Below, piece by piece: positions 1-7,073 of a stretch of 32,416 bases of DNA. The position numbers and the translations under genes were made by a program. Within the stretch, counting starts at the first letter, position 1. Each line of letters opens with the position of its first letter. Under the pieces are notes generated by a model that searched no databases, had not been told where the DNA came from, and saw only the letters and a program-made list of their open reading frames with translations. This DNA comes from a bacterium (GTDB lineage Bacteria > Patescibacteriota > Minisyncoccia > JAHIHE01 > JAGLIN01): the NCBI GenBank assembly GCA_030638825.1, contig DAOWDU010000012.1, positions 1 to 32,416 on the forward strand, read 5' to 3'.

Positions 1-609
1 AAATATAATCCTGTTGGTATGTTTATGAAAAATAATAAATTATATCTTGATATTAGCGATGATAGGGGGGCTGGCAGCGGAGAGGGGAATTTGCTTAGAT
101 ATTATACCGAAGACGGGGAAATATGGACAAGAGACAGTTGTCTTTATTTAATTCCTGAACTTTATTTTAACGGGAGCGATGGAATTGATCCATTTACCAT
201 AACAGGAAATAGCGATTGTGTTTATTCTCCTGTATCGCTTTGCGATGATGAGCCCTTCGGAACGGCTATTGGCGGTAATGTTTATCCCATAGATCTAAAA
301 TATAAAAAGCTTCATTTTCTGGGACAACTATTTACGGCAGCTGATTGTGGACAGGAAAGATTAAGTCAAATTGACGGAGTTGATGGAGAAAATTATATTC
401 TTGGTCCAAGAATTGTTTTAAAAAATAATCCAAGTCAAGAACTTGTTAATGTTTTTAAATCAATTGGTTTTAATTGTTGCGACAAAGTCCTTGATGATGA
501 ATGCAAAGAATGGTCTCATGACAATTATTCAATTAAAATAAGCGAACTGCTGAAATTAGAGCCATATCATAAAAATTTTAACAGAGATGATTGTATAAAT
601 TGCGGTTGA
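1..609 (+). CDS. C-terminal part of unknown Cys-containing protein (5' truncated by window)
   Basis: The reading frame is open from base 1, so the gene probably begins upstream. An internal ATG at 19 is the first start seen, but it has no Shine-Dalgarno site and the codons before it are open. About 200 residues are visible, ending in a Cys-rich tail (CC at about 153, C-x2-C at the C-terminus). No membrane segment, catalytic motif or family was recognised. The next genes encode membrane-anchored proteins with Cys clusters, so an extracytoplasmic location is plausible, but that is inference from context only. It could also be a complete small protein starting at 19. Confidence 0.6.
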   Translation, partial: KYNPVGMFMKNNKLYLDISDDRGAGSGEGNLLRYYTEDGEIWTRDSCLYLIPELYFNGSDGIDPFTITGNSDCVYSPVSLCDDEPFGTAIGGNVYPIDLKYKKLHFLGQLFTAADCGQERLSQIDGVDGENYILGPRIVLKNNPSQELVNVFKSIGFNCCDKVLDDECKEWSHDNYSIKISELLKLEPYHKNFNRDDCINCG

Positions 610-658
610 TCATTTTTTTATTTTTAAATTTTTAGATTAAAATATTAAACCCAATTTT

Positions 659-2251
659 ATGTCAATCAAAAATCAAAAACGATCTTCTAAAAAAGAACCT
701 TTTTTCTTAATGACCGTCAAAACACTTTTAGCGATTTTATTATTCACGGGAATGGGAGTGATTGTTATCGGTGGCGGGTATATTATTTTGGAGAATTGCA
801 AGGTATTAGATAATAGACCGGTTTTTTTTGAGAAGCAAGTTTTTTTAACAACAGATAAAACAGAATACCAAACAGGCGAGGAAGTGAAATTGACGGTTAG
901 GAATAATTTGGATAAAGGAATTCAGATTTATAATGTAGCCGTTGAAAGATTCAATGGCGTTAAATGGATGGATGTTAGATACGATATTGAATGTCCTTGT
1001 TTGACATACTGTGAAAAAGAATTGCCATTGATTATTAAAGTGAGTGATAATAAGATATATAACTGGGATCAGCTTGATTTTAATTGTCAATTATCTGAAA
1101 ATGGAAAGTATAGATTTGCGGTCAAGTCGGAGCTAAATACAGGAATGGATAATTACGGAGCGGAAATAATAATTTATGAACCATCAATATCTTATTCTAA
1201 TGAATTTATAATAAAAAGTAATTTGGTTGAGATTGGAGTAGTAGATTATTGTTCAGAAGATAATGACTGTGAAGCTCGTTTTTCTCATTGCAATTGTAAG
1301 TATAATTGCGTAAATAGGAATATAGAGGTAGATGACTGCACGGTCGAGTGTAATGTAAGTGGACCAATACTTCCCATGTGCGTTTGCGAGAATAATAAAT
1401 GTGTTGAAAAATCTTTAGGTTCAGGAGAATTATCTACGGAAGATATCATTATATTCCTGATCCAACAAATGGGCGATGATAATGTTTCACAGGAAATTAA
1501 AAACGCAATTCCGGAAAAACTTTACGATTACGGCAAAGAAGCAATTCCTTGTTTGATTGAAGCGCTGGATGATGAAAGGGTTTTTGATTCGTGCTATGTG
1601 GGACCAAGTGGTATGTTGAGATTCTCAAACGACGAGTGTAATCAACAATTTCTGGTTAACTCTAAATGTATGGAAATTATAAAAGGAATAATAACTCCAA
1701 GTCCATATCCTAAATGTGCTTCACATAATAAAGTTTATCGTTTTTATTATCAAGTTGACAATTGGCAGCAATGGTGGAATGAAAACCAAGACAAATCCTT
1801 AAATGAAATCAGAAAAATGGTTCGTGATTATTATAGGGCTAAGGAAGAGGAAAATAATTATCCGGCAACAGGTTATCGCGGGGAAGAATATGATTATTTG
1901 GATATAGCCGGGGATTTAGAACATGATGATTTTCTTTTAAAATTTGAAGAAGTTTGTGCTGGTTTTGATAATCTTGAACAAGTTGACTATTTGAAATGGC
2001 CGATTAAGTGCGGATGCTTAAACGCTAGCAAACATAGTTGCTATCGGCATTTTGCAGAATATAATAAAGATGCTTCTGTCTGCGATAAAATAACATGGGA
2101 TGTTTTCGGTAGAGATAATTGCTATTGGGCGGTGGCTATTGAATTAAACAAGGCCAGAATGAATGACAAGATTGATTTTTGCGGAAAGATAGAAGATGTG
2201 GGTATTGAAAATCACGCGAGGCAAAAAGCGTGTTTTGAATTGGCTAAATAA
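659..2251 (+). CDS. Membrane-anchored multidomain Cys-rich protein, unknown function
   Basis: A single N-terminal membrane helix (about residues 21-44) follows a Lys/Arg-rich start, so most of the 530 residues should face outside. Residues about 60-187 look like an immunoglobulin-like beta-sandwich (TDKTEYQTGEEVKLTVRNNL is typical of such folds). Residues 198-248 form a dense Cys cluster (CSEDNDC, CNC, CVCENNKC) resembling Cys-rich knots of secreted proteins. Residues 262-310 look helical and HEAT-like. The last ~110 residues hold another Cys-rich helical region. The Cys cluster matches that of the broken neighbour at 2266-3042, so the two are probably paralogues. The start at 659 puts the positive charges before the helix. 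Function is unknown; adhesion or surface interaction is only a guess. Confidence 0.75.
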   Translation: MSIKNQKRSSKKEPFFLMTVKTLLAILLFTGMGVIVIGGGYIILENCKVLDNRPVFFEKQVFLTTDKTEYQTGEEVKLTVRNNLDKGIQIYNVAVERFNGVKWMDVRYDIECPCLTYCEKELPLIIKVSDNKIYNWDQLDFNCQLSENGKYRFAVKSELNTGMDNYGAEIIIYEPSISYSNEFIIKSNLVEIGVVDYCSEDNDCEARFSHCNCKYNCVNRNIEVDDCTVECNVSGPILPMCVCENNKCVEKSLGSGELSTEDIIIFLIQQMGDDNVSQEIKNAIPEKLYDYGKEAIPCLIEALDDERVFDSCYVGPSGMLRFSNDECNQQFLVNSKCMEIIKGIITPSPYPKCASHNKVYRFYYQVDNWQQWWNENQDKSLNEIRKMVRDYYRAKEEENNYPATGYRGEEYDYLDIAGDLEHDDFLLKFEEVCAGFDNLEQVDYLKWPIKCGCLNASKHSCYRHFAEYNKDASVCDKITWDVFGRDNCYWAVAIELNKARMNDKIDFCGKIEDVGIENHARQKACFELAK

Positions 2252-2265
2252 ATTATAATAAAAAT

Positions 2266-3042
2266 ATGGAACAATCAACTAATCAAAATCAAAAAAACCA
2301 AAGAATTTTGGGCAAAAAATCGAAAAAGTGGCAGAAAGCGGGGATTGTGGTTTTAGGATTGCTTTTAATTTACATTTTTATAAGTTCTTTTTTTGCTTAA
2401 GATCTGATCCTGATTTTACTAAAGATCCAGAATATATTTCCTGTTTTCAAGATTCAGATTGCACTGCCAGAACCTGTGGTTGTTTGAATGAGAAAGGAGC
2501 GAAAAATTTTAGTTTTTTTATGGACAACTTTTTGCGGAGGGGGTTTAATGTGTAAAATTCCTTCATCATGCACTTGCCAAAACGGACAGTGTATCAGTAA
2601 TTATGATTATGAAGATGAGGAGTTTTATAAAAAGACAGATACAGAAAAAATAGAGGATGTTTTTATGATGCGTCTTGAAGCGCAGAAAAACTGTGATATA
2701 GAATTATCCAATTCCATTATTACTGAAAAATCAAAAGAAATAATACATTCTACTTGTTCTAATATGGCAAATGAAAGAAAGTGTTATGTGAGAAAAGATT
2801 TCAAGATACTTGCTAAATCAGATACGGCTATATTATATTTTTCTCCGTTTAATCATAAAACCGGCTGGCCGTTTTTCTTTGCCAAGGAAGATGGTAAGTG
2901 GAAAATAGATATGCATAAAATGGCTTTTGGCATTACAATGGGAGGCAGCGGCTGCGCTACCGGCTGGAGTTGGAGAGATGACGAAATAGTGGAAGAATTC
3001 TGTGGTTATTTTGAAGAGGGTGAATGTCCAGAAAAACGATAG
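2266..3042 (+). pseudogene. Frameshifted membrane-anchored Cys-rich protein (two frame changes)
   Basis: Three pieces make one sensible protein in two frames. The ATG at 2266 gives 44 residues with a Lys-rich start and a membrane helix, stopping at 2398-2400. The next frame continues with SDPDFTKDPEYISCFQDSDC and CGCLNEKGA. From about 2515 the first frame resumes with CKIPSSCTCQNGQC and a C-terminal domain containing FAKEDGKWKIDMHKM, which looks like an NTF2-like fold. The first break is at a 7-T run (about 2388-2394) and the second near another 7-T run (about 2513-2519). The Cys pattern CxxDSDC...CGC...CTCQNGQC parallels the intact upstream gene. Either the gene is decaying or homopolymer errors exist in the assembly. 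If the C-terminal piece is translated alone it could begin at 2488. Confidence 0.7.
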
Positions 3043-3086
3043 AAGTGTAAATAATAAAACAATTTAGGAATAAATAATTTTCCTTC

Positions 3087-3115
3087 TTAACTGTTTGTTT
3101 CCTTTTTGGTATAAT
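3087..3115 (+). promoter_or_regulatory. Sigma70-type promoter upstream of carbonic-anhydrase-like gene
   Basis: The -35 is TTAACT (3087-3092), the spacer 17 nt, and the -10 a perfect TATAAT (3110-3115). A short hairpin GCCAA-ATA-TTGGC (3131-3143) would lie just inside the transcript. The start codon at 3216 would give a leader of about 95 nt. Confidence 0.55.
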
Positions 3116-3215
3116 AGAAGAGAGTAAAAAGCCAAATATTGGCAAAATAATGTTTCCCCCCTTTATTTTATTTTTGGTTCTCATTTATAAGCTTTACAAT
3201 TCTAAAACTAATCTT

Positions 3216-3641
3216 ATGTCACATACATGTAAAAATCTTCTAATCCGCTGTATGGATTTTCGGTTGAATAAGGAAGTGAGAAAATGGATTGCCGAGTCGG
3301 ATTTATTTGAAGGCGGGCTTGATATTATTTCTTTGGCTGGCGCAAGTAAAGATTTGATTGATGGAAGTAAAGAAGTAAAAAATAATTTTTTGAAACATAT
3401 TGGCGTTTCTGTTGATTTGCATCAAGTGAAAAAAATTATTATTTTTAATCACAGCGACTGCGGCGCTTACGCGCAGGATTATCAATTTAGTTCGCCAGAA
3501 GAAGAAAAAGAAAAACAGCTGGAAGATATGAAAAAAGCGAAAGAGATAATTCTGGAAAAATATCCGGAAGTGGAGGTGGTTTTTATTTGGGGGGAGTTGA
3601 AGGATGAGGAAGGGGAGGAGATTGAGTTTGAAATTTTATAA
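3216..3641 (+). CDS. Minimal beta-carbonic-anhydrase-like protein
   Basis: The 141 residues carry the zinc-site layout of beta-class carbonic anhydrases: C12-M-D14-F-R16 near the N-terminus and H79-S-D-C82 later, with an AGA turn at 41-43 between them. Cys, His and Cys would bind zinc, and the Asp-Arg pair is the usual gate. Beta-class enzymes are normally about 200 residues, so this is a very short version lacking much of the C-terminal helical part. Hydration of CO2 is therefore uncertain. The frame extends up to 3150, but the extra residues there are hydrophobic and absent from the fold, so I chose the ATG at 3216, directly before the first conserved strand. The gene ends 2 nt before an inverted repeat. 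Confidence 0.7.
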   Translation: MSHTCKNLLIRCMDFRLNKEVRKWIAESDLFEGGLDIISLAGASKDLIDGSKEVKNNFLKHIGVSVDLHQVKKIIIFNHSDCGAYAQDYQFSSPEEEKEKQLEDMKKAKEIILEKYPEVEVVFIWGELKDEEGEEIEFEIL

Positions 3642-3643
3642 AT

Positions 3644-3686
3644 GGCACACTGATAAATACAGACTTTCAGCACAGATAAACACTGA
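3644..3686. repeat. Left arm of inverted repeat flanking the GxxExxY gene
   Basis: This 43-nt arm matches the reverse complement of 4130-4172 at 38 of 43 positions. It includes GCACACTGATAAA and CAGCACAGATAAACACTGA. It starts right after the stop codon of the carbonic-anhydrase-like gene and ends about 10 nt before the GxxExxY start. Confidence 0.85.
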
Positions 3687-3696
3687 TAAAAAATGT

Positions 3697-4077
3697 ATGA
3701 ACTATCAACATAATGATTTAACTAAAAAGATTATTGGATGTTTTTATAATGTTTATAATTCTTTGGGTTACGGATTTTTAGAAAAAGTTTATGAAAATTC
3801 TTTTGCTCTTGAATTAAAACAAAACGGATTATTTACAGTCCAGCAAATGCCAATCAAAGTTTCATATAAAGAACAGCCAGTCGGAGATTATTTTGCTGAT
3901 TTGGTAGTTGCAAATAAAATAATACTTGAATTAAAAGCTCAAGAAGTTTTGGCTCCAGAAAATGAGGCTCAATTGTTAAATTATTTAAAAGCAACAGAAT
4001 ATGAAGTGGGGTTACTTTTAAATTTTGGCAAAAAACCAGAGATCAAAAGAAAGATTTTTTCAAACGATCTAAAATAA
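3697..4077 (+). CDS. GxxExxY protein (PD-(D/E)XK-like)
   Basis: The 126 residues match the small GxxExxY family (PDDEXK_3 type). The name motif is G26-F-L-E29-K-V-Y32. A nuclease-like core follows: D68 in YFADLVV, then E78-L-K80 after strand IILELK, as in PD-(D/E)XK folds. Family members are common and often multicopy in Patescibacteria and other environmental bacteria, but their role is not established. The ATG at 3697 gives the usual family length; upstream codons to 3604 are in frame but overlap the previous gene and the left repeat. The gene sits between the arms of a long inverted repeat, so it may travel as one unit. Nuclease activity is inferred from the fold only. Confidence 0.85.
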   Translation: MNYQHNDLTKKIIGCFYNVYNSLGYGFLEKVYENSFALELKQNGLFTVQQMPIKVSYKEQPVGDYFADLVVANKIILELKAQEVLAPENEAQLLNYLKATEYEVGLLLNFGKKPEIKRKIFSNDLK

Positions 4078-4114
4078 TTCGACACAGAAGAACACAGACT
4101 AAAGCACTGAAAAA

Positions 4115-4145
4115 CACAGATAAAAATAATCAGTGTTTATCTGTG
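4115..4145 (+). repeat. Hairpin at the inner side of the right GxxExxY repeat arm
   Basis: A perfect 10-bp stem, CACAGATAAA (4115-4124) with TTTATCTGTG (4136-4145), closes an 11-nt loop. Its right half overlaps the long repeat arm. There is no following T-run, so it is not a typical terminator. Confidence 0.7.
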
Positions 4146-4172
4146 CTGGAAGTCAGCGTTTATCAGTGTGCT
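4130..4172. repeat. Right arm of inverted repeat flanking the GxxExxY gene
   Basis: Reverse complement of 3644-3686 with 5 mismatches in 43. The stretch before it (4078-4114) carries related words such as ACACAG and CACTGAAAAACACAG, so the right side holds extra degenerate copies. The arm ends 11 nt before the pgk start codon and so also forms the pgk leader. Confidence 0.85.
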
Positions 4173-4183
4173 ATTAAAATAAT

Positions 4184-5374
4184 ATGAAATCTCTCAAATC
4201 TATCAAAAACCTAAAAAACAAAAAAGTTCTTGTGAGGGTTGATTTTAATGTGCCAGTTGGGGATGATGGGATTGTGGATGACAAAGAAGACTGGCGAATG
4301 AAAGCGGCGTTGCCGACGATAGAATATTTGTTGGAAAAAAAAGCGAAGGTTATTTTGATGACTCACTTAGGAAGGCCAGAGGCAAGTCAAAAATTCATAA
4401 AGTCAAAAATTCATAAAGTCAAGAATCAAAAATATAGTTTAAGACCTGTAGCAGAGCGGCTTGAAGAACTTCTAAATCGTAAAATAAAATTTGTTAATGA
4501 TTGTGTCGGCGATAAAGTTAAAAAAGTAGCTAATGAAATTAAGACAGGTGAAATAGTAATGCTGGAAAATTTAAGATTTTATAAAGAAGAAAAAGAAAAT
4601 AATAAAGAATTCGCCAAAGAATTGGCTGGGCTTGCTGATGTCTATATAAATAACGCTTTTTCAGTTTCTCATCGCAAACACGCTTCCGTTGTCGCGGTTA
4701 CAAAATTTTTGCCGTCTTACGCCGGATTACTTTTAGAAAAAGAAGTGAAAATATTATCAAAGGCGATAAATAATCCGGAAAAGCCAGTAATTATTATAAT
4801 AGGCGGAGCAAAAATAAAAACAAAGATTCCTGTAATAAAATATTTATCAAACAAATTTGATAATATCTTAGCAGGCGGAGTGGTCGCGAATGTTATCTTA
4901 AAAGCAAAAGGAGTTGATATTAAAAATTCTTTGCTGGACGATATCAATATAAACGAAGTTAAAAAAATTAGTTTTAAAGATAATAAGCTTCACATTCCTG
5001 TTGACGCAGTTGTTTGCAATAGTAAAAATAAAGTAGTTTTATCGGCTATTGGAAAAATTAAAAATAACAAAATTTTAGACATTGGTCCGGAAACCGCAAA
5101 ATTATATTCAAAAATAATTTCTGATTCTAAAACTATAATTTGGAATGGTCCGATGGGATTGTTTGAAAAAGAGGAATTTTCTTCGGGAACAAAGGCAGTC
5201 GCAAAAGCAGTCGTAAAATCTGAAGGATATGTTATAATCGGAGGAGGAGACACAATTGCCGCGGTAGATAAATTCGGAGATTTGAAGAAAATAAATTATA
5301 TTTGCACTGGTGGGGGAGCGATGTTGGAATTTTTGGCGGGAAAAGAATTGCCGGGATTAGAAGCGTTGAAATAA
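4184..5374 (+). CDS. pgk: Phosphoglycerate kinase
   Basis: Cytoplasmic glycolytic enzyme transferring phosphate from 1,3-bisphosphoglycerate to ADP. The 396 residues have the full set of family motifs: RVDFNVP (18-24) and HLGRP (61-65) for substrate, ENLRFYKEE, GGAKIKTKIPVI, WNGPMGLFE, GGGDTIAAV for nucleotide, and the end CTGGGAMLEFLAGKELPGLE. Residues about 68-83 are an unusual Lys-rich stretch encoded by a 16-bp tandem repeat and sit just after HLGRP, in a region that often varies in length. The leader contains the right arm of the GxxExxY inverted repeat, so any promoter must lie in or beyond that element. No Shine-Dalgarno is visible. Length is normal and the gene looks functional. Confidence 0.97.
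   Translation: MKSLKSIKNLKNKKVLVRVDFNVPVGDDGIVDDKEDWRMKAALPTIEYLLEKKAKVILMTHLGRPEASQKFIKSKIHKVKNQKYSLRPVAERLEELLNRKIKFVNDCVGDKVKKVANEIKTGEIVMLENLRFYKEEKENNKEFAKELAGLADVYINNAFSVSHRKHASVVAVTKFLPSYAGLLLEKEVKILSKAINNPEKPVIIIIGGAKIKTKIPVIKYLSNKFDNILAGGVVANVILKAKGVDIKNSLLDDININEVKKISFKDNKLHIPVDAVVCNSKNKVVLSAIGKIKNNKILDIGPETAKLYSKIISDSKTIIWNGPMGLFEKEEFSSGTKAVAKAVVKSEGYVIIGGGDTIAAVDKFGDLKKINYICTGGGAMLEFLAGKELPGLEALK
4384..4428 (+). repeat. 16-bp tandem repeat inside pgk
   Basis: The unit AAGTCAAAAATTCATA occurs at 4384-4399 and 4400-4415 and partly again from 4416. Because 16 is not a multiple of three, the copies are read in different frames and give different residues. The whole block keeps the gene open. 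Confidence 0.85.
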
Positions 5375-5429
5375 GTTATAATATTTTAATCAGTTACTAT
5401 CTATTACTATTAATATCTAAGTTATCATT

Positions 5430-6989
5430 ATGACAAACAAACAAAACCAAACAATTTCTCTTTCAAATTTGCCGAGTATCATAATAGCTGTTGTTTTTAT
5501 TGTCGGCGTTGGCGCTGTTTATGGATTGATTGGATATCTGTTTTCTGGGATTAAAGAAAATGTAACTCCTATAATTCAAAAACCGTCTTTGGAAATTACA
5601 GATAACTATTTCGGGAATGAATTTATTCAAGTTAAGTCCCCGCAAAAAAACGCGACAATAAAAAATCCTGTTTTAATTTCCGGAAAAGCGAATGTTTATG
5701 AAGCGAATGTCAGAATCAGAATATCAGACGATAATAAAAATATCTTAGCTGATGATTTTATAACTGCCGGTGGCTGGATGGATAAATTATATTCGTTTGA
5801 AAAAGAAATAGGTTATGAAACTCCGCAAACTGAAAATGGTTTAATAGAAATTTTTGAGGAGAGCGTGAAAGATGGGAGTGAGATTTATAAAGTTGAAGTG
5901 CCAGTAGTTTTTGGGGATTATGAAGATGCTTTTTCGGATTGGAAAGTTTATCGGAATGAGGAGTATGGGGTAGAATTTAAATATCCAAAAGAATGGGGTG
6001 ATTATAATGAGATTAAAGAAGAAGAGAGACTTCTTAGAAAAACTAGAGGTAAGACATATAATTTTGATAACTCTGATTTCAAATTATCTTTTGAAAGAAA
6101 AGGGTTTGAAGTTGAGAATCGGTTTTATGTTTTTACATTAGATCTTTTGCCAGCTCGTTTTGGAGAAATAATTGATGTTGATAATTATTGTAGCTCAATA
6201 GAAAAAGAAAATAATTTTGTAGGTCTAAATCTAAGTTGTAAAGTTGTTGAATTAGACGATCAAAAAGGAATATTAAGAGATGACATAACTTGTATAGGCG
6301 GTTCAACTGGTGGAGAGATGGGTTGTAATTTTCATAGGATTTTGTTAGTAAAAACTAAAAGTTTGGAATATCCATTATTTATTGTAAATACTTCTATAGA
6401 ATACTACAATTATTATGAATCATGTGACTATTTTTCTGAGAAAGGTAGTTGTTTTGATGGAGCTGAGAAAAAATATGAAGAAGCTCTTGAAAAACATAAA
6501 AATAAAATAGATACTTTTGACCAAATCCTTTCCTCGTTCAAATTTATAGAAGAAGATGAAACTGTGGATTGGCAGACTTATCGGAATGAGGAGTTTGGAT
6601 ATGAGATGAAGTATTCAAAAAATGTGGTTGAAATTTTTTCAGATAGTGTTTTTGAAAGAGGCAGTAAAGGAAATCCTAGTTTTAAAATTAAAAGTGGAGG
6701 ACATTTTGCTCTCGGAGTTTGGGAAAATCCAGAAAGGCTATCTTTTAAGGAATGGCTTGAAAAGAGGGATGCTATGGGAACAACTTATAGTGTTCAGGAA
6801 GTAATGATTGGCAATCACAAAGGATATAGTGCGTTAAATTTAATTTATTCTTGCCACATTGAATGGAGGGGAATAGAAAAAGAAAATAAATTCTATACTT
6901 TCGGGGTAGAAATTTGTGAAGATGATAGAGATATATCTTTAGAAACATTCAATCAAATCCTTTCCACTTTCAAATTTATAGAAAAATAA
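5430..6989 (+). CDS. Membrane-anchored Gmad2 plus two PsbP-like modules
   Basis: The N-terminal ~13 residues precede a membrane helix (about 14-40), so the rest faces outside. Residues about 62-162 look like a Gmad2 immunoglobulin-like domain (IQVKSPQKNATIKNPVLISG and the following strands). Two modules follow, at about 171-373 and 381-517. Each begins W-x-x-YRNEE-[YF]-G and ends with F[DN]QILS[ST]FKFIE. This module type resembles PsbP-like domains of predicted lipoproteins and membrane proteins in Patescibacteria; no ligand is known. The next gene is a paralogue with an almost identical helix (SLSNLP and GAVYGL...GYLFSGIKEN). No catalytic residues are evident. Possible roles include surface binding or envelope maintenance, both inference. 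Confidence 0.8.
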   Translation: MTNKQNQTISLSNLPSIIIAVVFIVGVGAVYGLIGYLFSGIKENVTPIIQKPSLEITDNYFGNEFIQVKSPQKNATIKNPVLISGKANVYEANVRIRISDDNKNILADDFITAGGWMDKLYSFEKEIGYETPQTENGLIEIFEESVKDGSEIYKVEVPVVFGDYEDAFSDWKVYRNEEYGVEFKYPKEWGDYNEIKEEERLLRKTRGKTYNFDNSDFKLSFERKGFEVENRFYVFTLDLLPARFGEIIDVDNYCSSIEKENNFVGLNLSCKVVELDDQKGILRDDITCIGGSTGGEMGCNFHRILLVKTKSLEYPLFIVNTSIEYYNYYESCDYFSEKGSCFDGAEKKYEEALEKHKNKIDTFDQILSSFKFIEEDETVDWQTYRNEEFGYEMKYSKNVVEIFSDSVFERGSKGNPSFKIKSGGHFALGVWENPERLSFKEWLEKRDAMGTTYSVQEVMIGNHKGYSALNLIYSCHIEWRGIEKENKFYTFGVEICEDDRDISLETFNQILSTFKFIEK

Positions 6990-7022
6990 AATGAAAATAA
7001 CGCATCCTTTGCTACGGCTCGT

Positions 7023-7051
7023 TTGACATTCCAAATATATAGATTTTATTT
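7023..7051 (+). promoter_or_regulatory. Possible promoter before second PsbP-like gene
   Basis: A perfect -35 TTGACA (7023-7028) lies 17 nt before TTATTT (7046-7051), a weak -10. The 84-bp gap between the two paralogues is otherwise AT-rich and featureless. Confidence 0.35.
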
Positions 7052-7073
7052 TTTTTATTATTAAATCATCACT

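Noticed and set aside
3150-3215. N-terminal extension of the carbonic-anhydrase-like protein as a signal peptide
   Set aside because: It lacks a basic start and cleavage site, and the conserved fold begins right after the ATG at 3216.
3604-3696. Upstream extension of the GxxExxY protein
   Set aside because: It overlaps the previous gene and translates the inverted repeat arm; family length fits the ATG at 3697.
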